Of a DNA stretch of 64,000 bases, positions 45,346-54,091 are shown one piece after another. The position numbers and the translations under genes are program-made. The notes beneath the pieces were generated by a model. That model saw only the letters and a program-made list of their open reading frames with translations, made no database searches and was not told the origin of the DNA. Source of the stretch: Neoaquamicrobium sediminum (lineage in GTDB: Bacteria > Pseudomonadota > Alphaproteobacteria > Rhizobiales > Rhizobiaceae); contig NZ_JABETK010000001.1 of NCBI RefSeq assembly GCF_013240295.1, positions 868,001 to 932,000 on the forward strand, given 5' to 3'. Each line of letters begins with the position of its first letter. The first letter of the stretch is position 1.

Positions 45346-46076
45346 CACAGCTCATCCACGGTTCGCGGGAAGATGGACTGGAAGGCCTCGGCATACTTTG
45401 CCTCGCGCCCGCCTGCCTGCCCGCCGGAATTGCGCCGGAACTGGTTGGCGCGGTTCTGGGCCGCGTTTGTGTAATAGTCCCAGAGATGCTGCTGGCCTTC
45501 CATGCATTCGATGGCGGCCTTCTTCCTGTCCCACACATCGGTGATGTCGAGGATGGTGTCGGGCTTCCAGTTGCACTGCTCGGTCTGGTGCGGTTCGAAC
45601 AGATAAAGCTGCGGAGCCCCCAGCACCTTTTCGCCAGGGTTATGCCCCCAGGCCTGCGCCACCATCCGGCATTCGAGCGCCACGCGCGTCGCGTAGGGAT
45701 GGTCGGTGTTGTAGGGGTCTTCCAGCGAGTGCGACAGCATGAAATCAGGCTGCACCTTGCGGATCACGTCGACAAGGCGGAACCGCTGCTCGCGGTCGAG
45801 TTCCAGCGGATAGTCTCCGCAATCGAAAAACTGGATGTCATGAACGCCGAGGGTCTTTGCCGCGTTCTCGGCTTCGACGCGCCGGCCAGCCTTGACCTTT
45901 TCGAGCGTCATGCCGTCCTGCTTCCACAGCTTGGCGCTTTCGCCGCGCTCTCCATAGGAAAGGCACACCACCGTCACCGCGACGCCCTTCTGTGCATGCA
46001 GCGCGATCGCGCCGCCGCAGCGCCAGACGAAATCGGCAGAATGCGCGCTGACGACCAGCGCAGTCCTTGCAGTCAT
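45345..46076 (-). CDS. galB: 4-oxalomesaconate hydratase, PIG-L/LmbE family
   Basis: A 243-residue zinc protein of the LmbE/PIG-L fold. The metal-binding start motif [19 protein letters not shown] has the AHxxD pattern, and [16 protein letters not shown] supplies the later His. Most relatives are deacetylases, but GalB of Pseudomonas putida is a hydratase of this fold, and the GWGHNPGE-like and [13 protein letters not shown] segments fit. It adds water to 4-oxalomesaconate to give 4-carboxy-4-hydroxy-2-oxoadipate. The position directly ahead of galC and galD makes this much more likely than a deacetylase. Confidence 0.88.
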   Translation of the reverse strand: MTARTALVVSAHSADFVWRCGGAIALHAQKGVAVTVVCLSYGERGESAKLWKQDGMTLEKVKAGRRVEAENAAKTLGVHDIQFFDCGDYPLELDREQRFRLVDVIRKVQPDFMLSHSLEDPYNTDHPYATRVALECRMVAQAWGHNPGEKVLGAPQLYLFEPHQTEQCNWKPDTILDITDVWDRKKAAIECMEGQQHLWDYYTNAAQNRANQFRRNSGGQAGGREAKYAEAFQSIFPRTVDEL

Positions 46077-46180
46077 TCCAGTCCTCCCTCGATGCCGGTT
46101 TACCGGGCATACTACCTCCCCAGCGTGCGATGCTCATGATAGAGGCCGGTGCCGCGTCTGTCGCCTGCCCGGACGCCGCT

Positions 46181-47107
46181 CTATCCGGCCAGTGCTGGCT
46201 GGAGCGCATCGCGCCTTTCGCGAGCCCAGTCTGCCGCGGCCTTGATGCCTCCCAGCGGGAAGATATGGATACGCTCGATCAGGCTATCCGGGTTTGCGGC
46301 GCCATAGGCCGCCAGTGCGGTCACGACCTCGTCCGGCTCGGAGGGCAGCATCAGCCTCGAGACATCCAGCGCGCGCCGCTGCAGAACCTTCAGCGATGGG
46401 CCGACGCCGCACGCGACCGCGTATTTGATGAGCGTCTGCAGTTTGGCCGGCCCCGCGACGCCGACATGAATGGGCATGGTGACGCCGGCGCCGCGAAGCC
46501 GCTCCGCCCAGGCGATGACCGGCTTCGCGTCGAACGCGAACTGGGTCACGATTGCCATCTTGGCATCCGTGCGTTCGCTGTATGCCTGCTTCCACAACAG
46601 TGCCTTGTTGGCCTCGGCGCTGGAGCCATCCGGATCGATGTCGGCATTGCCCTCCGGGTGGCCCGCCACATGCAGGCGCCGAAAGCCAAGACGGTCAAAC
46701 AGGCCGGTCTTGAGCATATCGATGGAGCTATGGAGATCGCCGGCCGGTCTTGCCATGCCCCCCGCGAGGAGAAGCGCTTCCTCCACGCCAGCCTCGTCGC
46801 GGTAGCGCCTTAGCCATTCCTCCAGCTCGGCCGTATCGCGAATGGCGCGCGCCGGCAGATGCGGCATCGCTGCAAAGCCATCGTCGCGAAGCCTTCGCGC
46901 GGTGGCAACCATGTCGTCTATCGGCGTGCCTTCGATATGGGCGATGTAGATGCGGGTGCCCGCAGGCAGAAGTGCGCGGAAGTCATCGATCTTGGCGGCC
47001 GTGCGCGGCATGACCTCGATCGAATGGTTCTCGAGCATCTTTGCCAAGGGCACAATCGAAGTCTCCGACCCGCCACGTCCGGCCCCGAAACGCTCCAACC
47101 ACGCCAT
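46181..47107 (-). CDS. metF: Methylenetetrahydrofolate reductase family protein
   Basis: A 308-residue TIM-barrel flavoprotein of the MetF family. It has ETSIVPLAKMLENHSIEVMP at the start, then VTQFAFDAKPVIAWAERLRG (the flavin/folate region TQFAFD) and VTMPIHVGVAGPAKLQTLIK. In biosynthesis MetF makes 5-methyl-H4folate. Beside a methyl-transferring demethylase it should run backwards, oxidising methyl-H4folate to methylene-H4folate. ATG 47107 has AGGAG upstream. The gene is between ligM (100 nt) and galB (104 nt), as in known ligM-metF pairs. A cobalamin-independent or biosynthetic role cannot be ruled out. Confidence 0.9.
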   Translation of the reverse strand: MAWLERFGAGRGGSETSIVPLAKMLENHSIEVMPRTAAKIDDFRALLPAGTRIYIAHIEGTPIDDMVATARRLRDDGFAAMPHLPARAIRDTAELEEWLRRYRDEAGVEEALLLAGGMARPAGDLHSSIDMLKTGLFDRLGFRRLHVAGHPEGNADIDPDGSSAEANKALLWKQAYSERTDAKMAIVTQFAFDAKPVIAWAERLRGAGVTMPIHVGVAGPAKLQTLIKYAVACGVGPSLKVLQRRALDVSRLMLPSEPDEVVTALAAYGAANPDSLIERIHIFPLGGIKAAADWARERRDALQPALAG

Positions 47108-47207
47108 AAGCTTCTCCTGCTCTTGACCGCCTACGTCATGCAACTTCCGAAATGATGCGAGGGGCGCGAAACCGGGCCGCCTCGCATCAGCTCCCGAAGC
47201 GAGCCCG

Positions 47208-48623
47208 TCAGCCCGCCTTGCGTGTGCGCCAGCTATCCGCGTAGTTCTCGCGCGCCTCGCGCGCATAAGGTGTCGGCGAAACGCGGACGCGAATTTCGGC
47301 CTGCTTGTGGCGCTCGGTGGAAGTCTTGCCGCTGCCCCCGTCGGGCTCTCCCCAGATCATCGTCAGCACATCGCCTTCCTGGACATCCTGGTCGACGACG
47401 CCCAGCGACAGCAGGCAGCGCTCGTTGTAGCTGTAGCCATTGAACATCGACATGCCGACCATTTTGCCGTCGCGCATGACCATATCCGCACTCGACGACG
47501 CATAGTTCGGCTGCGGGAAATCGATCCACTTGTAGTGATCCTCGCCCGGACGGAACGCTGACGCGATCACCTCGACCACATCTTCCGCGTTCCATTCGAA
47601 GGTCACCTTCTTGCGGTTCTTCGCGCCCTTCATCTTTTCCAGAGCGGCCTTGCCGATGAAGTCATCCTTCTTCCAGCCGATGTAGAAGTCGTAGCCGAGC
47701 TCGAACGGATTGACGTAGTAGTCCTCGATCTTGTCCGATGCGAAGCTGCCGCCGATCGAGCCGATCGCCTCGTAACTGTCGGCGCCGAGCCATTCGCGAT
47801 AGGCCTTGAGCATGCCGTCGCCGGTGTAGATGCCCGGCAGCGGCGACGGAATCCAGCCGGATTCCAGCGTGTTGGTCGAGTAGGCGCGGCTGCCGCAGCG
47901 CACGAGATCGACGCCGGCCTCCTTCGCCGCCTCGAGGATGCAGGATAGGACATAGCTCTTGTCCTCGTAAGGACCCCAGATTTCCAGTCCGGGCGCGCCG
48001 GACATGCCATGGCGCAACGCCTGCACGCGCTTGGAGCCGACATTGATCCAGTCGACGTGGAAGAACTTTATCTCCGGGATCGGCCCGCGGTTCAGTTTCT
48101 CGAAGATCTTCGGCGCTTCCGGACCCTGGATCTGGTAGCGGTAATGGGTGCGCAGCACGCGCTCGCCCTCGGGCCGCGAATTGGAGCGCGGATCGTGCCT
48201 GAGCCGCACGTTCCACTCGCCATAGGCAGCGCAGAACTGCAGCCAGTTGGCGGTCGGTGCGCGCCCGACAAGGATGAACTTGTCCTCGCGCTCCCTGAAA
48301 ATGATCTGGTCGCCGATCACATGACCGTTCGGCGTTACCGGGACGAAATGCTTGGCACGGTTCAGGCCGAAATTGGAGAACGAATTGATGCCGTGGTGTG
48401 CGAGGAATTTCTCCGCATCCGGCCCCTCGACGATCAGCTCGTCCATATGGTGCGACTGGTCGAAGAGCACCGCCGATTCGCGCCATGCCCGCTGCTCGTC
48501 ACGCCAGTTGGAGAACTCCGGCGCCACGACAGGGTATACATACATGCCGATTTTCGAGTTGCGCAACAGGTCAACGGCGCTGCCATTCTTGCGCAATACG
48601 GCCTCGAGGCTGGATTCCGCCAT
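47208..48623 (-). CDS. ligM: Tetrahydrofolate-dependent aromatic O-demethylase (LigM-like)
   Basis: A 471-residue GcvT-fold protein, exactly the length of LigM of Sphingobium SYK-6. The conserved LigM blocks are YVYPVVAPEFSNWRDEQ, ESAVLFDQSHHM, FVPVTPNGHVIGDQIIF, RYQIQGPEAP, RHGMSGAPGLEIWGPYE, NTLESGWIPSPLPGIYTGD and SMFNGYSYNERCLLSLG. It is longer than DmdA (DMSP demethylase) or GcvT. It moves the methyl of vanillate, syringate or 3-O-methylgallate to H4folate, giving protocatechuate or gallate. The ATG at 48623 has GGGAGGA upstream. It heads the ligM-metF-galBCD operon. The galBCD genes point to 3-O-methylgallate/gallate as substrate route. Confidence 0.93.
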   Translation of the reverse strand: MAESSLEAVLRKNGSAVDLLRNSKIGMYVYPVVAPEFSNWRDEQRAWRESAVLFDQSHHMDELIVEGPDAEKFLAHHGINSFSNFGLNRAKHFVPVTPNGHVIGDQIIFREREDKFILVGRAPTANWLQFCAAYGEWNVRLRHDPRSNSRPEGERVLRTHYRYQIQGPEAPKIFEKLNRGPIPEIKFFHVDWINVGSKRVQALRHGMSGAPGLEIWGPYEDKSYVLSCILEAAKEAGVDLVRCGSRAYSTNTLESGWIPSPLPGIYTGDGMLKAYREWLGADSYEAIGSIGGSFASDKIEDYYVNPFELGYDFYIGWKKDDFIGKAALEKMKGAKNRKKVTFEWNAEDVVEVIASAFRPGEDHYKWIDFPQPNYASSSADMVMRDGKMVGMSMFNGYSYNERCLLSLGVVDQDVQEGDVLTMIWGEPDGGSGKTSTERHKQAEIRVRVSPTPYAREARENYADSWRTRKAG

Positions 48624-48651
48624 GATTGATCCTCCCATCGGTTAGCGTTGT

Positions 48652-48659
48652 TGTATACA
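48652..48659. promoter_or_regulatory. TGTATACA operator candidate, ligM side
   Basis: A perfect 8-bp palindrome TGTATACA, 28 nt upstream of the ligM start, so in the core promoter or leader of ligM. It is one of four copies around ligM, purU and livK. The GTATAC core is typical of GntR-family (FCD) operators. Confidence 0.6.
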
Positions 48660-48830
48660 TTGCGCATGCCCCAGCCGATTGCAAGAGGATCTTCGGCGAC
48701 CGACCGCGCCAAATTCCCGCATGCTGCCCGCCGGGGCTTTTCAGCCTCCGCCTCAAAGGACATAAGGGCCTCACCATCGTCCTCGACGTCGGCCTTGGCG
48801 ATAAAAGACAGTCGCGGGCCGGACCGACGC

Positions 48831-48838
48831 TGTATACA
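48831..48838. promoter_or_regulatory. TGTATACA operator candidate, purU side
   Basis: The second copy of TGTATACA, 36 nt upstream of the purU start and 179 bp from the ligM-side copy, in the same divergent spacer. Confidence 0.6.
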
Positions 48839-48874
48839 CCCACCGAACCAACGAGACTGAACCGGAGTATGAGA

Positions 48875-49744
48875 ATGACCGCACAAAACCCCGCCCTTGT
48901 GCTTACCGCCTACTGCGCCAACCGGGCCGGCATCGTCGCCGCGCTATCCAAGGCGATCTTCGAGCTGGGTGGCGACATCCTCGACCTTCAGCAATTCGAC
49001 GACGCCGGAACCGGGCAGTTCTTCTCGCGGGTCGTCTTCCGGGGCGCCTCGGACCCGATCGCCGAGGATGCGGCGCGGCAGGCGCTCGGGCCGGTACTGG
49101 AACAGTTCGGCATGAAGTGGTCGCTGAGCTTACAGGGCGCTCGCCGGCGCGTGCTGCTGATGGCCTCGCGCTTCGATCATTGTCTGGCCGACCTGCTGTA
49201 CCGCTGGCGCATCGGCGAACTGGCGATGGACGTGCGCGGGATCGTTTCCAACTATCCGCGCGAAACCTATGCAGACCTGTCTTTCGAAGGCGTGCCGTTC
49301 CACTTCCTGCCGGTAACGAAAGAGACCAAGCCGGAGCAGGAAGCGAAACTGATCGAGATCATCGATAGCGAGCAGATCGACCTCGTCGTGCTCGCCCGCT
49401 ACATGCAGGTTCTGTCGAGCGAGCTTTCGGCCAGGCTTGCGGGCCGCTGCATCAACATCCACCACTCGTTCCTGCCCGGCTTCAAGGGCGCAAAGCCCTA
49501 CCACCAGGCACACGAGCGCGGCGTGAAGCTGATCGGCGCCACTGCGCACTACGTCACCGGTGATCTCGACGAGGGGCCGATCATCGAACAGGACATCGAG
49601 CGCATCAGCCATCGCGACAGCCCCCAGGAACTGGTGCGCAAGGGACGCGACATCGAGCGACGCGTGCTGGCGCGGGCCGTCCGGTCGCACCTGGAGGACC
49701 GGGTGCTTCTAAATGGCTCGAAGACCATCGTCTTCCCCGAATAG
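48875..49744 (+). CDS. purU: Formyltetrahydrofolate deformylase
   Basis: A 289-residue protein with an N-terminal ACT domain ([20 protein letters not shown]) and a C-terminal formyltransferase-type domain. [20 protein letters not shown] has the catalytic His region, and [20 protein letters not shown] has the Asp. It hydrolyses 10-formyl-H4folate to formate and H4folate, so it regenerates the acceptor used by LigM. ATG 48875 is preferred over 48869 because the GGAG site is then about 9 nt away. The gene is divergent from ligM with paired TGTATACA sites, which implies joint control rather than housekeeping. Confidence 0.93.
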   Translation: MTAQNPALVLTAYCANRAGIVAALSKAIFELGGDILDLQQFDDAGTGQFFSRVVFRGASDPIAEDAARQALGPVLEQFGMKWSLSLQGARRRVLLMASRFDHCLADLLYRWRIGELAMDVRGIVSNYPRETYADLSFEGVPFHFLPVTKETKPEQEAKLIEIIDSEQIDLVVLARYMQVLSSELSARLAGRCINIHHSFLPGFKGAKPYHQAHERGVKLIGATAHYVTGDLDEGPIIEQDIERISHRDSPQELVRKGRDIERRVLARAVRSHLEDRVLLNGSKTIVFPE

Positions 49745-49765
49745 AGGCGCCGCACTGGATTTCAG

Positions 49766-49773
49766 TGTATACA
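49766..49773. promoter_or_regulatory. TGTATACA operator candidate, end of purU
   Basis: The third copy of TGTATACA, 21 nt after the purU stop codon, in the 289-bp spacer before livK. The spacer holds no gene that I can see. Confidence 0.55.
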
Positions 49774-49952
49774 TGCAAGCACAGCTCCAGTTGCTTTCGT
49801 CCATACTCCGCCAGCGCGCACACCGGTGAGCGCTGGCGACCGATTCGCAAAAACTCCTTTCGCGCATTCGTCTGAACGACAGCGAAGCGCGCCGCATACA
49901 GTGGGATGGAAACCGTCGCTGTCCGGAATGCCTATTGCGAACGCGCAAACGA

Positions 49953-49960
49953 TGTATACA
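49953..49960. promoter_or_regulatory. TGTATACA operator candidate, livK promoter
   Basis: The fourth copy of TGTATACA, 73 nt upstream of the livK ATG and 187 bp from the third copy. It suits a regulator of the livKHMGF transport operon. Confidence 0.6.
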
Positions 49961-50033
49961 CTTCATCCCCGGAGGAGCCGCTGCCGCGCGCGAACGAGCG
50001 CGTGGCAAGGCAACAAAAAGGGAGGAAATGCGC

Positions 50034-51212
50034 ATGTTGAACAAAGCAGCAGCGGCGACATTGCTCGGGCTCGGCCTTGCCTGGTCGAGCACGGCACTGG
50101 CTCAGGAAACCGTCAAGATCGGCGTCATCCTGCCCTATTCCGGGCCATTCGCGGACGCCGCCAACCAACTCCAGGCCGGCATCGACCTCTACATTTCCAA
50201 GCATGGCGACGAGGTTGCCGGCAAGAAGATCGAAATCATCAAGCGCGATACCGGCGGCCCGGCGCCCGACGTCGCGCAGCGCATGGCGCAGGAGCTGGTC
50301 GTGCGCGATGGCGTCGACATCCTGGCGGGCTTCGCGCTGACGCCTGAAGCGCTGGGTGCGGCCCCGATCGCAGACGAGGCGCAGAAGCTGATGGTGGTGA
50401 TGAACGCCGCCACGTCCATCGTCACCGAGCAGTCGCCCTACATCGTGCGCACGTCGGTTACGATTCCACAGCTCAACTATGCCTTCGGCCAGTGGGCGTT
50501 CAACGAGGCCGGCATCAAGCAGGCCTATACGCTGGTTTCCGACTACGGCCCCGGCCATGATGCCGAGAGCTCGTTCTCCAAGGGCTTCACCGAGGCCGGC
50601 GGCAAGATCGTCGGCTCCGACCGCACCCCGGTCGCCAATCCCGATTTCTCGGCCTATGTCCAGCGAGTCCGCGACGCCAATCCGGAAGCCGTCTACATCT
50701 TCGTGCCGGGCGGCGCGCAGCCGGCGGCAATCGGCAAGGCGCTCGCGGATCGCGGGCTGGCTCCGCCGGACACGAAAATCTTCGCGCAGGGTGAGCTGAC
50801 CCATCCTGAGGCTCTGGAAAGCATGGGCGAAAATGCGCGCGGCATCATCACGACCTTCCATTACACGCTCGAACGCGACGACCCGCTCAACAAGGAATAT
50901 GTCGACGGCTATCACGCTGCCAATAACGGCCGCAGCCCCGACCTGTTCTCGATCGGCGGCTATGACGGCATGCACCTGATCTACGAGGCGCTGAAGGCAA
51001 CCGAAGGCGACGCGTCCGGCGACGCGCTGGTCGAGGCCGCCAAGGGCATGTCGTGGCAGAGCCCGCGCGGCCCGATGAGCATCGACCCGGAAACGCGCGA
51101 TGTCGTCCAGACCGTCTATATCCGCGAGGTGCAGGAGGTTGACGGCAAGCTGCAGAACGTCATCATCCACGAAATTCCGGAGGTAAAAGACCCGCTGCAC
51201 GGGGCCAACTGA
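50034..51212 (+). CDS. Branched-chain-amino-acid-type ABC transporter substrate-binding protein
   Basis: A 392-residue periplasmic binding protein (peripla_BP_6). The signal peptide (AAAATLLGLGLAWSSTALA) is followed by QETVKIGVILPYSGPFADAA. The middle has LVSDYGPGHDAESSFSKGF, and VFVPGG-like and IGGYDGMHLIYEALK segments complete the family pattern. ATG 50034 has GGAGG 8 nt upstream; an ATG two codons earlier is too close to it. The whole livKHMGF set lies downstream of purU and near ligM with shared operator candidates, so the ligand is probably an aromatic acid such as vanillate, syringate or a related compound rather than an amino acid. Confidence 0.92.
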   Translation: MLNKAAAATLLGLGLAWSSTALAQETVKIGVILPYSGPFADAANQLQAGIDLYISKHGDEVAGKKIEIIKRDTGGPAPDVAQRMAQELVVRDGVDILAGFALTPEALGAAPIADEAQKLMVVMNAATSIVTEQSPYIVRTSVTIPQLNYAFGQWAFNEAGIKQAYTLVSDYGPGHDAESSFSKGFTEAGGKIVGSDRTPVANPDFSAYVQRVRDANPEAVYIFVPGGAQPAAIGKALADRGLAPPDTKIFAQGELTHPEALESMGENARGIITTFHYTLERDDPLNKEYVDGYHAANNGRSPDLFSIGGYDGMHLIYEALKATEGDASGDALVEAAKGMSWQSPRGPMSIDPETRDVVQTVYIREVQEVDGKLQNVIIHEIPEVKDPLHGAN

Positions 51213-51249
51213 GGGCAGGTTCGGTTCAAGCTGGCATGCGTTTGAGATC

Positions 51250-52113
51250 GTGATCGGGCAGATCGCCATCGTGCTGTTCGACGGGTTCGCCTTCGGGATG
51301 CTCTTGTTCGTCCTGTCGGTGGGCCTGTCGGTCACGCTGGGGCTGATGAACTTCATCAACCTCGCCCACGGCGCGTTCGGCATGCTGGGCGGCTATGTCA
51401 CCGTGCTGGCAATGCGCCAGCTCGGCCTGCCTTTCCTGCTTGCCCTGCCGGCCGCCTTCTTGGCGGCGGCGCTGGTCAGCGTGGTCTTCGAGCGCACGCT
51501 TTTCCGCCGGCTCTACAAGGCGGGCGAGTTGAACCAGGTTCTCTTCACCATCGGCGTGGTGTTCGTCGCGGCGGCAGTCGCGACCTATGCGTTCGGAACG
51601 GTGCAGCAGGTCATCATCCTGCCGTCCTGGCTGCGCGGTTCGGTCGAGGTCTTCGGCCTGCGCCTCGGCGTCTACCGCATCTTCCTGATCGCGATCGCGC
51701 TTGCGGTGACGGCGCTGCTGGTGTTCGGGCTGGAACGGACGCGGCTCGGCGCACAGATCCGCGCGGCCGTCGACAACCAGCGCATGGCGCAGGGGCTCGG
51801 GCTGGACGTCGAGCGCATCTTCGCCATCACCTTCGCGCTCGGCAGCGGTCTTGCGGGGCTCGGCGGCGCGCTGGCGATTGAGATCGTCGGGCTCGACCCG
51901 TCCTTCGGCTTCCACTACCTCGTCTACGTTCTGATCGTGGTCGCGGTCGGCGGGCTTGGCTCGATCACCGGCTCTTTCGTAGGCGCAGCACTGCTCGGTA
52001 TCGGCGACGTCGCCGGCAAATATTTCGTGCCGGAGATCGGCTCTTTCCTGATCTACCTGCTGCTCGTCGCCATCCTGTTCGTGCGGCCGCTCGGCCTTTT
52101 CGGAAAGCGGTGA
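51250..52113 (+). CDS. livH: Branched-chain-type ABC transporter permease (LivH)
   Basis: A 287-residue inner-membrane permease with about eight helices. The LivH-typical stretch LGLMNFINLAHGAFGMLGGY is near residue 30, and the ATPase-contact region holds RAAVDNQRMAQGLGLDVERI. It has FALGSGLAGLGGALA and GLGSITGSFVGAALLG at the C terminus. The start is GTG at 51250. It is followed by a 234-bp spacer holding a large palindromic repeat, then livM. Confidence 0.94.
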   Translation: MIGQIAIVLFDGFAFGMLLFVLSVGLSVTLGLMNFINLAHGAFGMLGGYVTVLAMRQLGLPFLLALPAAFLAAALVSVVFERTLFRRLYKAGELNQVLFTIGVVFVAAAVATYAFGTVQQVIILPSWLRGSVEVFGLRLGVYRIFLIAIALAVTALLVFGLERTRLGAQIRAAVDNQRMAQGLGLDVERIFAITFALGSGLAGLGGALAIEIVGLDPSFGFHYLVYVLIVVAVGGLGSITGSFVGAALLGIGDVAGKYFVPEIGSFLIYLLLVAILFVRPLGLFGKR

Positions 52114-52146
52114 GCGAGTTCATGGACAGACCCGCGCCCTACGTTG

Positions 52147-52297
52147 CCCCCTATGTCCTGCCGGACATCTCCCCCACGAGGGGGAGATCGGCCTTCATTT
52201 CTCTCGGTGCCCATCCTGAGAGGTCGGAGATTAGCTAAAGCCGATGCGCTAGTTGATCTCCCCCTCGTGGGGGAGATGTCCGGCAGGACAGAGGGGG
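52147..52297. repeat. 151-bp palindromic intergenic repeat (RIME/MITE-like)
   Basis: Two 43-bp arms, 52147-52189 and 52255-52297, are reverse complements with one mismatch, around a 65-bp centre. Each arm holds its own hairpin, ATCTCCCCC-ACGA-GGGGGAGAT, and the TGTCCTGCCGGACAT block. This is the type of palindromic repeat scattered between genes in Rhizobiales. It sits inside the liv operon between livH and livM and would form a strong mRNA structure. Confidence 0.85.
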
Positions 52298-52347
52298 CGC
52301 GAAGGAGCGCAGCCCTTCCGTCGCAATACCAACCAGAGCGCCCGGCC

Positions 52348-53343
52348 ATGACGAGCCTCGACAGCTCTAACGACTCGCCCCACGTCTGGCTTGCCCGGCA
52401 GAGCCGCTGGTCGCCGCTCGAAATCGCCTTCTGGCTGGCGACGCTGCTGCCGTTCTACTTCTTTCCAACCTATCTGACGCTTGCGAGCCAGATCGCCATC
52501 ACCGCGCTGTTCGCGATCTCCGTCGACCTCATCCTCGGTTATGCCGGCATCGTCACACTGGGCCATGCGATGTTCTTCGGCCTCGGCGCCTATGCCGCCG
52601 GCCTGCTCAGCGTTTATGGCTGGGGCGAGCCGATTTCCGGCCTGCTGTTCGCCGCCGCCATCGCGGGTCTTGCCGGCTGGTTGGCCAGCTTCGTCATCGT
52701 GCGCGTGCAGCACCTCGCGCTCATCATGATCACGCTCGGACTCGGCTTCCTGACCTACGAACTCGCGAACGCGATGACATGGCTGACCGGCGGCACTGAC
52801 GGGCTGCGCGGCATCCGCACATGGCCGATCTTCAACTACTTCCGGTTCGACCTTTGGGGCTACACCGCCTATTCCTATTCACTGGCGGCCCTGTTCGTCG
52901 GATTTCTGCTCAGCCGACGGATCGTGAATTCCTCTTTCGGCCTGGCGCTGCGCGGCGTGCGCGAGAACGTGAGGCGCATGCCGGCCATCGGCTCCGACTA
53001 TCGCCGCCACCTGCAGAAGATCTACGTCATCTCGGCGGCGATCGCCGGCACGGCCGGCGGGCTGCTCGCGCAGACGACCAACGTGGTGGCACTCGACGCG
53101 CTCAGCTTCCAGCGCTCCGCCGACGTGGTGGTCATGCTGATCCTCGGCGGTACCGGCAGGCTATACGGTGCCATCGTCGGCGCGGTCATATTCCTGGTGG
53201 CGCGCGACCAGCTTGCGGGCATCAATCCGCAATATTGGTATTTCTGGATCGGCCTGCTGCTGATGTTCGTGGTGCTGGTGATGCCCAAGGGCATTCTCGG
53301 CGGGCTGGCCAGCCTCGCGGCGCGCTGGAGAGGCCGCGGATGA
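52348..53343 (+). CDS. livM: Branched-chain-type ABC transporter permease (LivM)
   Basis: A 331-residue permease. It has ITALFAISVDLILGYAGIVT and LGHAMFFGLGAYAAGLLSVY near the N terminus. RGVRENVRRMPAIGSDYRRH is the ATPase-contact loop, and VMLILGGTGRLYGAIVGA and MPKGILGGLASLA close the protein. ATG 52348 is chosen. The frame stays open upstream through the palindromic repeat, but that extension is repeat-encoded and unlikely to be translated. Its stop overlaps the livG ATG as ATGA. Confidence 0.93.
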   Translation: MTSLDSSNDSPHVWLARQSRWSPLEIAFWLATLLPFYFFPTYLTLASQIAITALFAISVDLILGYAGIVTLGHAMFFGLGAYAAGLLSVYGWGEPISGLLFAAAIAGLAGWLASFVIVRVQHLALIMITLGLGFLTYELANAMTWLTGGTDGLRGIRTWPIFNYFRFDLWGYTAYSYSLAALFVGFLLSRRIVNSSFGLALRGVRENVRRMPAIGSDYRRHLQKIYVISAAIAGTAGGLLAQTTNVVALDALSFQRSADVVVMLILGGTGRLYGAIVGAVIFLVARDQLAGINPQYWYFWIGLLLMFVVLVMPKGILGGLASLAARWRGRG

Positions 53344-54091
53344 GCGAAGCCGTGTTGCAGACCAGGGCGCTGCGCAAGAACTTCGGCTCGCTGGAAGTCG
53401 CCCGCGACATCTCGCTGGCGCTGTCGCGCGGCTGCCGGCACGCGCTGATCGGCCCCAACGGCGCCGGCAAGACGACGCTCATCAACCTCATCACGGGGCA
53501 GCTCAAGCCGGACGCCGGCACGATCACGCTGGAAGGCGAGGACATCACCGCTGCCCCTGCCGCGGCGCGGGTGCGCAAGGGCCTGACCCGCACGTTCCAG
53601 ATCAACACGCTGTTTCCGGACCTGACGCCGCTGGAGGCGGTCACCCTTGCAATCTGCGAGCGCGAACGCGTGGCCGCGCAATTCTGGCGCGGCCTTACAT
53701 CGCAAGGTGCGATCGTCGACGAGAGCATCGCCATTCTCGAGCGGCTTGGGCTGGGTAACGCTGCCACGCGGGCCACGCGCACCCTGCCCTATGGCCAGCA
53801 GCGGCTGCTCGAGATTGCGCTGGCGCTGGCGACGCGCCCGAAGGTGCTGCTGCTCGACGAGCCGGCAGCCGGCGTGCCCAAGGACGAGAGCGCGATGCTG
53901 TTCGACGTGATCGCCGCGCTGCCGGACGACATCTCGGTGCTTTTCATCGAGCACGACATGGACATCGTGTTCCGCTTCGCCACGCAGATCATCGTGATGG
54001 TTTCCGGCGGAATTCTGCTGGAGGCGGACCCGCAGACCGTGCGCGACGATCCGCGCGTGCGCGAGGTCTATCTGGGGGCGGCCATGGCTGA
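53340..54091 (+). CDS. livG: Branched-chain-type ABC transporter ATP-binding protein (LivG)
   Basis: About 250 residues. Walker A is GPNGAGKTT, then TRTFQINTLFPDLTPLEAVT, LPYGQQRLLEIALALA (signature) and LLLDEPAAGVPKDE (Walker B). In the given sequence the frame runs on into livF, giving an apparent LivG-LivF fusion. A missing G in the run of five at 54074-54078 explains this. With it restored, LivG ends YLGGGHG, the usual family ending, with its TGA at 54089-54091 overlapping the livF ATG by 8 bp. I therefore annotate two genes. Confidence 0.88.

Noticed and set aside
45345..46076. LmbE-type N-acetylglucosaminyl deacetylase
   Set aside because: The fold is right, but direct coupling to galC and galD points to the hydratase GalB, a known member of this fold.
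48533..48540. GTATACAT inside ligM as a fifth operator copy
   Set aside because: It lies in coding sequence and lacks the leading T of TGTATACA.
47208..48623. DMSP demethylase DmdA or aminomethyltransferase GcvT instead of LigM
   Set aside because: The 471-residue length, the block pattern and the metF/gal neighbours fit LigM; DmdA and GcvT are about 100 residues shorter and lack several blocks.
52144..52347. N-terminal extension of LivM through the palindromic repeat
   Set aside because: The extension is encoded by the repeat itself; a better start with a LivM-like N terminus is at 52348.
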